From assembly GCA_038659295.1 (NCBI GenBank), contig JASNGC010000002.1:434001-498000 (forward strand): a stretch of DNA of 64,000 bases. The letters are read 5' to 3'. Source of the stretch: Enterocytospora artemiae (taxonomy: Eukaryota; Microsporidia). Made by a program: the position numbers and the translations under genes. This document shows positions 1 through 9,386 of this stretch, piece after piece (position 1 is the first letter of the stretch; every line of letters starts with the position of its first letter). Below the pieces are notes generated by a model. It did not search any database, had not been told where the DNA came from, and was given only the letters and a program-made list of their open reading frames with translations.

Positions 1-551
1 AGACTTGAACCACTCTTAGACAGGGATTTTTGTTTTTTCTCCTTAACAACAATCTCTTCTCCGTCATCGTCATCAAATTCCGCAGCATAATCTATTTCGT
101 CTTCACTCACCGATTCTTCACTCTCAGGATTATCTGTTAGTCGTGCTTCAAGCTGCTCAATCTTCTTCTGGAAAGATTCTGATTTGGAAGAAGAAATAGC
201 TTTTACAAAACCGTACCATTTATCAATTGGGATTACCTGAATTTCATTGTTTAACGGAATAAATGCAAAATACATACTGTTATCCGAAACCTCCTGCAGC
301 TTCCCCCTAAATATTCTTTGTCCTGAGTCTGTTACTATGTATGGATTCTGTTCTATTTCCTTTAGATTTACATACTTTTCATCCTCGTAATCAATAACTT
401 CGCTCTTGGCCTTGCCAAATACTGCAGACTCTTCATCTACAGGACATTCCTCTCTATGGATTGTAACTGGCTCCTCAAGTTCGCCCATGTCAAGACTGTT
501 AAAAAGAACCAAAGACCGTCCATTTTGCATTTTTAGTTTGAACTTAGTCAT
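1..551 (-). CDS. TFG1: TFIIF alpha subunit (Tfg1/RAP74), 3' part cut by window edge
   Basis: Large subunit of general transcription factor TFIIF, which escorts RNA polymerase II to promoters. The 183 visible codons begin MTKFKLKMQNGR and contain a segment (about residues 75-115) with the pattern F-x-G-K-L, then SMYFAFIPLNNEIQVIPIDKWYGF. This matches the RAP74 stretch in which a fold-forming strand is followed by a conserved W-Y-x-F. It is followed by a highly acidic tract, as in RAP74. The start at 551 is preceded by AGCCCTGGA, the C-rich start motif; no in-frame ATG lies further upstream before a stop. The C-terminal winged helix lies outside the window. Assignment rests on the motif and on the order globular domain then acidic region. 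Confidence 0.72.
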   Translation of the reverse strand, partial: MTKFKLKMQNGRSLVLFNSLDMGELEEPVTIHREECPVDEESAVFGKAKSEVIDYEDEKYVNLKEIEQNPYIVTDSGQRIFRGKLQEVSDNSMYFAFIPLNNEIQVIPIDKWYGFVKAISSSKSESFQKKIEQLEARLTDNPESEESVSEDEIDYAAEFDDDDGEEIVVKEKKQKSLSKSGSS

Positions 552-723
552 TCCAGGGCTGAATTTTGGAAATTTATTCAGTCTTTTAGCATCCGAATGG
601 CAAAAAGATAATAAGAGCTTATCTCAACACCGAAATAATGTTGTTTAAAATAAAATTGATGCTGGGTACGAATAATTGTCTCTAATCTGGTTGTATGTTC
701 GTTATTTTATTTAATAACATCGT

Positions 724-1503
724 TTATTTTGTATCTGCCATCTTCAATTCTTCCCTAACTGTTTTAATAAACTTATTAAAGCATTTTCCTTCGGTCAATA
801 AAGTATTGTATCTCTCCAGATTAATCTTGGGCTCGACCTCTGTAATGGGCTCACTTTTACCAAAATCAATTGTAATGTAGCAGGGCTTATTCATGGAAAA
901 GTTAATCCTTATACAATTTGCCTTTAGCTTTACAATATCGATTCCCATATACTTTTTATAATTCTCATTCAGTAGAATCTGCTCATTATTCATTTTCTCG
1001 TTTTTCTTGATTAGAGCCGACAACTTCTCATCCAATCTCATGAGCATGTCCTCCTTTTCCGATAATACACTGCGCAAGTATGAATTCGATCTCTCCACCT
1101 CCCTTTCATGTATCTTATACTTTTCATTTTCGAACTCAAACTCCTTTATCTGTTGGCTTTCCACACAGAGCTTCTTTTGAAGCTGCTCTTTCATGCTCAT
1201 CAAATCGGCCTGTCTTTGTTTCAATGTGTCCAATTTGGTTGTTATGCACAGATTTTCTTCCAATTTTTCCTTTTTGGATTTCTCTTTCCTGAACTTAACA
1301 GAATTTATCTCGCCTTTCAGTTTTTGGATTTTTCTGTTCAATCTACTGCCTATCTCATTAATTAACTTTCTAATGTCGTTGGCAAAAGAATTGGAAACAT
1401 TTCCATATGTTGTTGAAATACTTGAAGCAACACTTACATCATCTTCCAAGGGAGAAACTGACTCGACTTTACTATCGGACAATTCTTTATGTTTTTTTGC
1501 CAT
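724..1503 (-). CDS. SPC25: Kinetochore NDC80-complex subunit Spc25
   Basis: 259 residues. A charged N-terminus is followed by a long coiled coil (about residues 45-175, rich in K/E with heptads such as SMKEQLQKKL). A small globular C-terminal domain starts YKKYMGIDIVKLKANCIRINF and ends in an FNKFIKTVREEL helix. This order and the C-terminal pattern (short helix, G-I/L-E/D-I, two beta strands, final helix) are those of Spc25, which pairs with Spc24 and anchors the Ndc80 complex to the inner kinetochore. No C-rich block precedes the ATG, only GCC. A generic coiled-coil protein remains possible, but the C-terminal domain argues against it. Confidence 0.65.
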   Translation of the reverse strand: MAKKHKELSDSKVESVSPLEDDVSVASSISTTYGNVSNSFANDIRKLINEIGSRLNRKIQKLKGEINSVKFRKEKSKKEKLEENLCITTKLDTLKQRQADLMSMKEQLQKKLCVESQQIKEFEFENEKYKIHEREVERSNSYLRSVLSEKEDMLMRLDEKLSALIKKNEKMNNEQILLNENYKKYMGIDIVKLKANCIRINFSMNKPCYITIDFGKSEPITEVEPKINLERYNTLLTEGKCFNKFIKTVREELKMADTK

Positions 1504-1907
1504 TTTAGGCTAAACTTCGGAGAAATATTATAAACAAGAGTAGATATAAAGAATAAAGCACTAAATACAGAATCAGTAAGTGTGCAGCATTCAGTACTTA
1601 CCAGCAACAAATTGCTATAGTCAAACCCTTATCTGTTCCATGTCGATCAACTTCATTTTATGTGTCATAACTAACTATAATAGCTATCTAATCCATGATT
1701 TATTTCTGCAGCAACTACTTACTTATAGCATATGAATAAGATTATTTGTTGGTTTATTAACATAGCCAAACTACCTCACTACCTATTTAGAAAGACTTTT
1801 CATTTATTCATCCTATTAATTTAAGTGATCCATATATCATTACCAAATTCGTGGACACCTTAACCAACTATGGTCATACAACACCAGAGTTTTGGTATTT
1901 TTAAATA
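1504..1907. other. Intergenic spacer, 404 bp
   Basis: AT-rich spacer between two minus-strand genes. It contains a GTAAGT-like splice-donor word on each strand close together (plus about 1576, minus about 1603) but no exon-like reading frame joins them. No RNA gene was recognised. Confidence 0.5.
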
Positions 1908-2969
1908 TTATGTTCGTCTAACAATTAACTTTCTGATTCCTTCCTTCTGTGGAGTCCACCTCCACTTTTTCAATGCACCCTGTACATTTTGTAATTTCAG
2001 ATCAAACTCGTTAATGAATTCTCTCGAACAACCATTTGTCTCATCAGAAAAGTCTCCTTGTCTTAAATATTCAATAATATCCTTCACACAGTAGTTTTTC
2101 TTCTCAGACGATCGAATTAGCAGATCCAGCAACTCTTCACTCTCCAGCTTATACCTATCTATATCAGTGGATATTATACCTTTGTTCTTATTGATGATGT
2201 TCTCTAGATTATTATCAAATCCACTGGTTACATCTGCCATGCTCTCTTGTATTATCGGTGGATTGCAAGTATAACCTTCATTTACTCCATAAATTATTCC
2301 ACCAGTTTCAAAATCATTTCTAACTAGCAATCCTTTGAAAAAGTCTTCGAGATTTTCAAATCTTCTACTCATTTTACTCTTAGGATCATCATCAAAAAAT
2401 GGAATTTCCTCCAAAGATGAATAGGGTATTGTGGTCCTACCGATTTCATTGGAGTTGTCACTTGACATCGAAGCACCTCCAATATATCTTTTATTCTCGA
2501 CACAGTGATTATTTAAGCTATGTTTTACCTTTTTAGAAGCACTTTTCATTCTTAAGGCATACTTTCCTCCAAAATTACTGTGAGTAACGACATTTGAAGG
2601 GGCTACGGTATTTTCCATAATAAAAACCCAATAATTAAACAGATTAACACCACCTATAATCGATTTGCTTGGACTTTCAGAACTTTTACCCAGAACCAAT
2701 TCACTTTTTGCAGAGCTGAAAACTACATAGAGACGGGTGACTGGTTTCAAATGGTTCAAAACCGCGGAAATAAATTTTGTGCTGTTTCTGTGAAAACCAG
2801 TTGAGTCGACGTAAGAGACAAAACAGACGGATTCTCTGTGCTGCAGAACAACAATTGAAGAGACAATCTCATTACAGAATAAGACATACATCTGGTAGCC
2901 ATCATCATCAACAAAAGTGCATATGCTGTAGTTTGTCTTTATTTCACCGTTGGAGACATTTTTATTCAT
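1908..2969 (-). CDS. RTT109: Histone H3-K56 acetyltransferase Rtt109
   Basis: 353 residues. Rtt109 acetylates newly made histone H3 at Lys56 during replication-coupled nucleosome assembly. Visible landmarks in the family order are CFVSYVDSTGFHRNSTKF (about residues 49-66), the acetyl-CoA-side segment IIGGVNLFNYW (about 104-114) and IPFFDDDPKSKM (about 188-199), followed by a helix and FETGGIIYG. The corresponding fungal motifs are D-T-N-G, a G-x-x-L-x-x-W-W segment and I-P-x-F-x-D-D-P-K-x-R-F. The C-terminus is basic, as in fungi (KKWRWTPQKEG). The start is a plain ATG without a C-rich block. It is divergent from the next gene, with 268 bp between them. Confidence 0.8.
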   Translation of the reverse strand: MNKNVSNGEIKTNYSICTFVDDDGYQMYVLFCNEIVSSIVVLQHRESVCFVSYVDSTGFHRNSTKFISAVLNHLKPVTRLYVVFSSAKSELVLGKSSESPSKSIIGGVNLFNYWVFIMENTVAPSNVVTHSNFGGKYALRMKSASKKVKHSLNNHCVENKRYIGGASMSSDNSNEIGRTTIPYSSLEEIPFFDDDPKSKMSRRFENLEDFFKGLLVRNDFETGGIIYGVNEGYTCNPPIIQESMADVTSGFDNNLENIINKNKGIISTDIDRYKLESEELLDLLIRSSEKKNYCVKDIIEYLRQGDFSDETNGCSREFINEFDLKLQNVQGALKKWRWTPQKEGIRKLIVRRT

Positions 2970-3237
2970 AAGGACAGAAACAGAATGAACACTTCATAGG
3001 TATAAGAATACTTTTGTGGATAGTGAGCAGTACAACAGAGAAGTCAGCACTACAATTTATACAAGCTATGACCTTTTGGGCTGGTATGCTTTACTATGTC
3101 ATTATAATGCATAAATTGCAAATATACAAAGTTAAAATTTTTAATTTCGGCAATCTCAAATCATAGGGAGTTGGATTTTGTATTTAGGTAATCTATTTTA
3201 ATTTCGCAGAGATGAGTGTTTTTAGCCCATTCATTTG

Positions 3238-4455
3238 ATGAAAATAGTTTCAATTGAATGCATAAATGAGATGATAAACAATGAAGAGTTTAAAAAGCTG
3301 GCAGATGTTTTTAGTTTAAAAAGATTGAATGAAATTAAACAGTTAGAAATGATTCCAGTGGCTGATTGTGGAAATACTGGTGTTTTGAAAGCTCAAATGG
3401 ATTTTGTAGGGATCAATACTCTTCCTAAAATATTTCCAGAACCATTTTTCGAGTTTATTGTTCTTCACAAGGCATTTTCAGTTAACCATTTACCGGAAAC
3501 TGCAATATCCATTCTTAAGAGATATCATTTGCTGGCCAATAGAAGGTATTTTCCCATCTTAAAACAACTAATTAATAACTGCTTGATGCTACACCAGTGC
3601 CATAACACCTTCGGAGACATTGAGGCTTCGTTTCCTCTCAAGTATTTTAGTGAGTTACTTGGTGAGATGTTTAAGTTTTTTTTGAGGGAAGATGTTCCTA
3701 CTGCCATTTACATACTCAACATTCTATGCGCGATCATGTTTGATGAAAAAGATGTGTTAAAAAATTTTATTAAATTGATAGACAAAGACATACAGATTGG
3801 GTTTGGTGTCGACTTCTCTGTGTATTCATTCTTTAGGGCGATGATAGAAGTATATTCTGGAGAATTTGTGGAAGCTGGAAAATCCATATTGAATGTGACA
3901 AGCAATAGAGTTAAAAATCAAATTAGAGATGAGCTATACATAATAGATATAATGAAGGGAAACTACACAAATGATTACTTAAGTGAGGTTATGAGACGTG
4001 GATTGGTGAATTTACTAGAGAAGGAAGTTGAAAGAATGGTCAATAGTGGCACAATATGTCCTAATAGATGCACAAAGAATAACAGTGGTGGAGTTTTCAG
4101 CAGAAAAGTTGATAATTTCGAGTTCCGGAACTGTGTAGGTACAGAAAATTTTGGAGAACCAAAAGAAAATATTACGAGCAACAATAATTCAAATGGATTT
4201 TGTCCAGTATTATATAGGATAATTTTGGTGTATTTTCCGCTCTTATGCTTTAGGAATTTAATTAGAAGAATTTATAAACCTGAGTCCAACAAGGTTTCAC
4301 TTGATGGATTGGATGCTTTATTTGATGTTAAAGTTGAAACTATACAAGGCTATGCAATAAACTGCATTGATAGGGGAATAATCAGAGGATATTTAAGTGT
4401 CAACAAGAATGTATTGGTTTTGAGTAAGAGCAATCCATTTCCAGAATTTATCTAA
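3238..4455 (+). CDS. PCI-domain protein, TREX-2 subunit Thp1/PCID2-like
   Basis: 405 residues. All-helical repeats lead into a C-terminal PCI winged helix. The diagnostic part is the end: CIDRGIIRGYLSVNKNVLVLSKSNPFPEF, which matches the Thp1/PCID2 ending with G-x-I-K-G-Y-I-S-x..L-V-x-S-K-x-N-P-F-P. In the family this subunit joins Sac3 and Sem1 in the TREX-2 mRNA-export complex at the nuclear pore. An Asn/Ser-rich stretch (about residues 270-320) interrupts the fold. Translation is placed at the ATG at 3238 with AGCCC 12 bases upstream. A CSN12-type PCI protein is the main alternative. Confidence 0.62.
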   Translation: MKIVSIECINEMINNEEFKKLADVFSLKRLNEIKQLEMIPVADCGNTGVLKAQMDFVGINTLPKIFPEPFFEFIVLHKAFSVNHLPETAISILKRYHLLANRRYFPILKQLINNCLMLHQCHNTFGDIEASFPLKYFSELLGEMFKFFLREDVPTAIYILNILCAIMFDEKDVLKNFIKLIDKDIQIGFGVDFSVYSFFRAMIEVYSGEFVEAGKSILNVTSNRVKNQIRDELYIIDIMKGNYTNDYLSEVMRRGLVNLLEKEVERMVNSGTICPNRCTKNNSGGVFSRKVDNFEFRNCVGTENFGEPKENITSNNNSNGFCPVLYRIILVYFPLLCFRNLIRRIYKPESNKVSLDGLDALFDVKVETIQGYAINCIDRGIIRGYLSVNKNVLVLSKSNPFPEFI

Positions 4456-4694
4456 TTGGCTCAAGAAGGCAGAAGTTTGAATTAAATTGGTTTGTTGGCA
4501 AAGTTTATCATAAAGCCTAATAGCTATATCGTGCCGCTAATTAAAGGCAGCATTTTTAATTACAATAACTATGGATTAACCTACCAAGACAATGTTACTG
4601 AATGCTTATTTATTTAAAAATGTTAAGAATTCGTTTCCACCAGTAATAAGATGTTTATATTGCCATAATGATGCTTAAATTAACCACATCTATA

Positions 4695-5291
4695 CTATTG
4701 TCTCTTATATAAATAGTTTATTACCGATGGTAATGATCCGCTTGATTTAAACAGTTTAAACATATTTCCTTCACTCTTTAAACTCTGATCCATTCGGTTT
4801 TTTACATTTAACGATTCGGTTTGGCCCGATTTTACGTTTAGTGGAGTCTGCCTAAAGGTATGAATCGGCGGAAACTCAGGCATGAAATCATATATATGGA
4901 TGAACTTATCAACCCTATTGCTTAAGGGGCTAATCCACTCAAAAGTATCTGTAAACTCCTCGAAAGTAAGCTCCATCGAATAATTGTTGTCCAGAATATT
5001 ATTGATCTCCCCGATATCACAGCTTGTATGCCTGTTAGTCGGGCTATTGACCAGTAGCTTTATTACATTCATTGGTCTCATCTCCTCCTCTTGCTGAATC
5101 AGATCAAATAGCGTAGTTTTGGTTCTATTTCCTTGCAAAGTGGCTGAGGCCAGCGTTTTACAAACTGAAAACAGTCTATCCTCATAAACACGGGCAAGCA
5201 GGTCGATAGACTGTGACGACGCATGTGTAAACCCAGCATTCTTCAAAACGAAAACAATAGCTTTGTTTATAAATGGTGCAATGTTATGCAT
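4695..5291 (-). CDS. TAF8: TFIID subunit TAF8
   Basis: 198 residues. The N-terminal 80 residues form a histone fold of the bromodomain-associated type (GFTHASSQSIDLLARVYEDR). A TAF8-type C-terminal signature follows: IYDFMPEFPPIHTFRQTP at about 128-145, matching the family pattern P-x-F-P-P-x-H-T-Y/F-x-x-T-P. TAF8 pairs with TAF10 in TFIID and supports Pol II promoter recognition. The tail after residue 145 is short, as expected for a reduced genome. No C-rich block lies at the start. It is divergent from the CTU2-like gene. Confidence 0.78.
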   Translation of the reverse strand: MHNIAPFINKAIVFVLKNAGFTHASSQSIDLLARVYEDRLFSVCKTLASATLQGNRTKTTLFDLIQQEEEMRPMNVIKLLVNSPTNRHTSCDIGEINNILDNNYSMELTFEEFTDTFEWISPLSNRVDKFIHIYDFMPEFPPIHTFRQTPLNVKSGQTESLNVKNRMDQSLKSEGNMFKLFKSSGSLPSVINYLYKRQ

Positions 5292-5437
5292 TTACTAAGG
5301 AAGGGTAAGTTACTTCAAACGAATTTTGAAAATGTCAATAGTACAGCAAGTGACACTCCCCGCTTAATACTCTGCCCAATCACAGGACTCGCCCATAATA
5401 CTATATCAGTAGTTATTTGCTTGAATTTATCCCCTCT

Positions 5438-6253
5438 ATGAAGCTACTGTGTAAAAAATGCAAAAATACTCCAAATATTAAAATCAATAATCTTTTGTAT
5501 TGTTCAGACTGCTTTCAGACTGGATTTCAACAAAAAATAGTAAAGAACATCAGAAATATTCGGCCACAGAGCAAGTTGATATTTTTATGTAAAAATGAAA
5601 CTGAGGAGCAAATAAGTGAAAACATAATAAAAGTGATCAATGCACAGAAAGGAATTGCATGTTTTTATGATATACAACGGCTGGATAATGAAAAGCACAA
5701 GCATCTTTCCAAAACATGCGATAATGAAGATATGACTGAAGGAGGTAAATCACAGATGTCTTCAAATGATGGTATCATTACACGCCACAGAGATGAGGAA
5801 ATGCCATCTTACACTTCTAACTGCTGCAATTCTCAAGAAAGTTGTCCTTATATGCGTCTTAATCAAATATCAACTTGGATAGCCAAATACTCAACAGATG
5901 GTAACTTTGACTTCATATTTTACTTTGAAACACTGAATAGTATAGCAATAAACAGTCTGGAATTGCTTTGCCAGGGCAATGGAGTTGGGGCAGCAAAGAA
6001 TTGCAGCATTAATGAGCATGTGGGCGAAGATGCTACAATTTGTAATCTCTTTCATGAAGTCAAGGACAAAGAAGTAGCATATTATTGCTATCTCAAGAAT
6101 ATTCAGAGAAAGGTCTATAGCGAACCGAGCAAGGTTAGAATTATCCTGAGAGACTTTATCAACGAAGCAGATGATAGGAATGGATTGATACTCTATAACA
6201 TAGTTAACACCTTAAAGAAGATGGACAATCATAGTTTGGCACGATCGGTTTAG
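5438..6253 (+). CDS. NCS2: Cytoplasmic tRNA 2-thiolation protein CTU2/Ncs2-like
   Basis: 271 residues. It opens with a four-cysteine motif, CKKCKNTP...LLYCSDCFQTGFQQK, the CTU2 pattern of paired cysteines followed by a basic helix, and then LIFLCKNE in place of the usual ATP-pyrophosphatase P-loop. The C-terminal KVRIILRDFINE segment and a C-P-Y pair also fit. CTU2 works with CTU1 and URM1 to thiolate U34 of Lys, Glu and Gln tRNAs. The P-loop is degenerate, as in other CTU2 proteins. The start is the ATG at 5438, directly after ATCCCCTCT. The middle (about residues 75-150) is poorly conserved, so the call is moderate. Confidence 0.58.
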   Translation: MKLLCKKCKNTPNIKINNLLYCSDCFQTGFQQKIVKNIRNIRPQSKLIFLCKNETEEQISENIIKVINAQKGIACFYDIQRLDNEKHKHLSKTCDNEDMTEGGKSQMSSNDGIITRHRDEEMPSYTSNCCNSQESCPYMRLNQISTWIAKYSTDGNFDFIFYFETLNSIAINSLELLCQGNGVGAAKNCSINEHVGEDATICNLFHEVKDKEVAYYCYLKNIQRKVYSEPSKVRIILRDFINEADDRNGLILYNIVNTLKKMDNHSLARSV

Positions 6254-6502
6254 AGTGATTCTAGTCCAGATTCAATGAATGATATATCTACGTTTGTGTT
6301 TTTATTTTAACCGTATTTAAATACCATATTGTGTAATATCGCATGAATAGACATATTTGGCCTATTTTTATATCTTATATTACATGTTTCAGATACTCCT
6401 TTTTATTGGTCTATTGCTCTACTAGCTGTTTAACTGAAATGCCATCCTAAAACATTTGTTTCATGTTTGAAAACTAATAAAAATTACCACAGTTGTATCA
6501 TA

Positions 6503-7327
6503 ATGAATCTTTCTAAGAACCTGCTTAGTGGCATGTCTCGATTTGGCCAAATAAATTTATTTAGCCTCGTATACTTATTACAATTTGCAATGTTCGATAG
6601 CCCTGGTGAAGGCTGCATAGACGATAAGAAAACATATATTATTAACTTCCATGCTCATATCCAGAAGGAAATCCAGGATGCAATTGTGTCAATTGCCACC
6701 AAATCAAACAATGAGTCTGTAGTCAATGGAATTATTGGGCAGGATGGGGAATTGGCTGTGGTTACTGCCACCAAATCATACTTAGGCACTCTGATTGACG
6801 AGATTAATGAGGATTTGTACAAGTATAAGGTGCAAATCAATCTGGTGTTGGATCCACAGGAAATTGATATGGTCAGTAGTAGCGGACAATATGATCCATC
6901 TTGTGAAATGGTGGATCCGGTCAAAAATATGACTAGGATAGCCTATGATGGCCTAGTGCAGCAATTCGATGATTCTGTAGGTATCCACTTCTATATGTAT
7001 GGCTGTATATTCGATAAAGGAAACAATGCAACCACAGAAATAATTAGAAAGGGTAGATGTGCCCGGGTTGTGGGGGTTATGTGGAGAGGATCCAATCTTA
7101 CGAAGAATCTTCTCAAGTCTGCAATTGTCGAGGCCATCACAGAGAATAAAAATGCATATGAAAGTGGTTCATTGAATCTACCAGACAAGTCGGGTCTCTG
7201 CAAATTCTCAGAGAAATGCATTGGAGATCTCAAGAGCCCATTGGGGGTGATTCTTCCTTATTTGAGTATGATCAAGTATACGTCAGAAAATGAATCGGTG
7301 TCGTCGAATGTTATAGACATAATTTAA
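6503..7327 (+). CDS. Secreted or membrane-anchored orphan protein
   Basis: 274 residues, not firmly recognised. A hydrophobic segment near the N-terminus (INLFSLVYLLQFAMF, about residues 18-32) looks like a signal peptide; translation could also start at the Met 10 residues further in (6533). The mature part has several Cys and N-glycosylation-type N-x-S/T sites. The order of a helix-strand unit (LIDEINEDLYKYKVQINLVL) followed later by CARVVGVMW weakly recalls reprolysin/ADAM metalloproteases, but no HExxH is present, so any such relative would be inactive. AATAAA overlaps the stop. No C-rich start block was seen. Confidence 0.6.
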   Translation: MNLSKNLLSGMSRFGQINLFSLVYLLQFAMFDSPGEGCIDDKKTYIINFHAHIQKEIQDAIVSIATKSNNESVVNGIIGQDGELAVVTATKSYLGTLIDEINEDLYKYKVQINLVLDPQEIDMVSSSGQYDPSCEMVDPVKNMTRIAYDGLVQQFDDSVGIHFYMYGCIFDKGNNATTEIIRKGRCARVVGVMWRGSNLTKNLLKSAIVEAITENKNAYESGSLNLPDKSGLCKFSEKCIGDLKSPLGVILPYLSMIKYTSENESVSSNVIDII

Positions 7328-7407
7328 TAAAGAAACCAACAACTAATTCTTTCCTGTAAGTTTTAATGAAACCTCCAGTGTTGTTTTGTTTTATCCCTCG
7401 AAAGACA

Positions 7408-7638
7408 ATGAATGAAGTGACTGATACAGAGAAGAATTCCTCATCTGCAAATGCCTCAGAAGGAGATGTTTACGAGAACTTTTCAAAAACTTTGGCCAAA
7501 ACAGATAAGTTGTTGCGTGTTTTCGAAAGTAAGGCCAAATTTATTACTCAACATGTGGACACAGCAATCTTAAGTGTAATCAAAAAAACTCCTCAGAAAG
7601 AAAGCTGTGATAAATCTGCAGAGGAATCATTATCTTAG
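7408..7638 (+). CDS. Small orphan protein, 76 aa
   Basis: The frame is open from 7366 (90 residues), but the ATG at 7408 has ATCCC 10 bases upstream and is the likelier start, giving 76 residues. The core is a single amphipathic helix (ENFSKTLAKTDKLLRVFESK) between Ser/Glu-rich ends. The size and helical character resemble small kinetochore or tethering-complex subunits, but no family was identified. A GTAAGT at 7356 lies upstream of the longer start. Confidence 0.5.
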   Translation: MNEVTDTEKNSSSANASEGDVYENFSKTLAKTDKLLRVFESKAKFITQHVDTAILSVIKKTPQKESCDKSAEESLS

Positions 7639-7711
7639 TGAATAAAATGTTTCACATTATTTCTACGTATGTGAAGTGGAATTGATACTGTTATTTTCAT
7701 TATATGTGTAT

Positions 7712-8986
7712 TTATTCAATGGAAACTGGGCATCTTTGATTCATTGAGGTAGATAGCACTGTATTGTACTTCTCCAATGCACTCGGCTCGGTCATAAACG
7801 TATATATCAAACCAAGGGATCCTGAGGAAACAATTCTGATGAATGCAGAAAATAACACACTACTTAGTAGTCCATATACAATAGCAGACAAAATAAGGTC
7901 GTCCTTGTTTGTCGAGAGAACATATGTAGCATTAGAAATGCCCAGAACGAGTATTCCAAATAAATTAAGTATATTTAGAGCATATTCAATGGCTATCCAT
8001 GTGGACATAGGATATGATGCAGAGCTTATGAATTCATGCGATTGAATTATCGAGTCTTTATAGGATGTGCCTTTTACAGCTAAATATGGGAAAGCAAATC
8101 TATTGAAGCATTCTACAAGTGCTTCAAAGAAAACCAAAAATATACTTGTGATAATGTATAGTATGAATATAAAAATGTATGAGATACCATTTCTTTGCCT
8201 ACTAGTTCTTTGATATTGTTGAGCGTTAAGAAATCTTAAGGTTTGAATAATTGCCACCAGCAGGGCTCCAAGGCAAACAGATCCAAGTGAAAAAAGAGTG
8301 TTTTTAGTTGCAATAAATGAGACAGAACGATTATCAGAGGACTCCCCAGTGTTGGTTTGCTGATTGCTAGCTTCATTAACCTTTGAAATCACATGCCCGT
8401 ATATTATTCCGGCTGCAAACACATCAAATATGTACGAAAATATTCCAAACGTCCACAGTGTTAGGAATAAAGCAAAGATGCCTATGGTTTTGGATTCTTT
8501 GGAATCGGAAATTGAGATAAGACCCACTATAAACCCACAGGTAGAAAACAGGCTAATGTACATGGCTAATGTAGAGAAAATGTAAGAAATAAGAATTTTT
8601 GTCGCATCTGTGATGATGGCACAAATTGTATGAATATCCCTTTTAATAATTGAAAACACATACAAAAGTCCCAGAAATGATAGAATTGTTAGAACAAATA
8701 CCGCGATATTGGGGTATAATACCAAAAAGGCTATTTGAAGGATTGGGGTCATTGCCAAAGAGAAGTATATTGTGAATTTGGTGAAGAACCTGAAGCCTAT
8801 CAATGCCATAATATTCATGGAAAGTAGTGTAACTAAGTTCACTATCGCAACTTGGGGGATAGAAAATGATTCTATTCCCGGCTTTTTAAAACCAATACTT
8901 ATTGCTGCATATGTTGAGAGGCAAATAATGTAAAGAGCAAATGCCCAGAAGTCGTGAAATCTTCTCTTTGTAGTAATCTGAGACAT
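7712..8986 (-). CDS. Choline-transporter-like protein (CTL/Pns1 family)
   Basis: 424 residues with about ten hydrophobic membrane segments. The family signature is near the end: FNRFAFPYLAVKGTSYKDS (about residues 301-319), equivalent to the CTL motif N-R-x-A-Y/F..A-x-x-G-x-x-F-x-x-S. CTL proteins sit in plasma or organelle membranes; some move choline, others have unknown cargo. For a parasite that depends on host lipids, choline uptake would be plausible, but this is inference. The ATG is immediately preceded by AGCCCT. The N-terminus is short and basic (SQITTKRRFHD), with no signal peptide. Confidence 0.75.
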   Translation of the reverse strand: MSQITTKRRFHDFWAFALYIICLSTYAAISIGFKKPGIESFSIPQVAIVNLVTLLSMNIMALIGFRFFTKFTIYFSLAMTPILQIAFLVLYPNIAVFVLTILSFLGLLYVFSIIKRDIHTICAIITDATKILISYIFSTLAMYISLFSTCGFIVGLISISDSKESKTIGIFALFLTLWTFGIFSYIFDVFAAGIIYGHVISKVNEASNQQTNTGESSDNRSVSFIATKNTLFSLGSVCLGALLVAIIQTLRFLNAQQYQRTSRQRNGISYIFIFILYIITSIFLVFFEALVECFNRFAFPYLAVKGTSYKDSIIQSHEFISSASYPMSTWIAIEYALNILNLFGILVLGISNATYVLSTNKDDLILSAIVYGLLSSVLFSAFIRIVSSGSLGLIYTFMTEPSALEKYNTVLSTSMNQRCPVSIE

Positions 8987-9386
8987 AGGGCTGAAAACAT
9001 TATTGTGGTTATGTTAATGTTTCAGGATTGTTTACAAACATAACAAATAACAGGCCAAAAATGGTTTTTGTGGATCAATGATGATGACAGATCGACTATA
9101 TTCTTGGAAAGATTGTCGAATACACTATATAATAAATTATGTTTGGTATTGATTTTTGAAACAAATATATTGTTGATTAAAAAATTTTGGTATCAAAAGA
9201 AGATCAATCAAGGTATTTATTCCACAGACAATATCCCTGTCCACTAGCTCATCCCAATTAACTATCTTTATCTATTAGTGCTATAATTTTGGTTAGCATA
9301 TATCTAAAAAACTAGATCTTTTTCTATCATAAAATGAACAGGATTGCTCTATTTTTTGAATTTAAGATGTTTTCCAGCCCTTGAAA
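8987..9386. other. Divergent promoter region, 400 bp
   Basis: Very AT-rich spacer between the transporter and the Pol III subunit gene. It contains TATA-like runs (for example ACTATATAATAAAT near 9125) and the C-rich start motifs at both edges. No reading frame of note. Confidence 0.5.

Noticed and set aside
1575..1620. Intron from GTAAGT words on both strands
   Set aside because: Neither connects to a reading frame.
7356..7378. 23-nt intron (GTAAGT...CCAG) before the small orphan
   Set aside because: No upstream exon with a start codon could be joined, and the ATG at 7408 with a C-rich block explains the gene without splicing.
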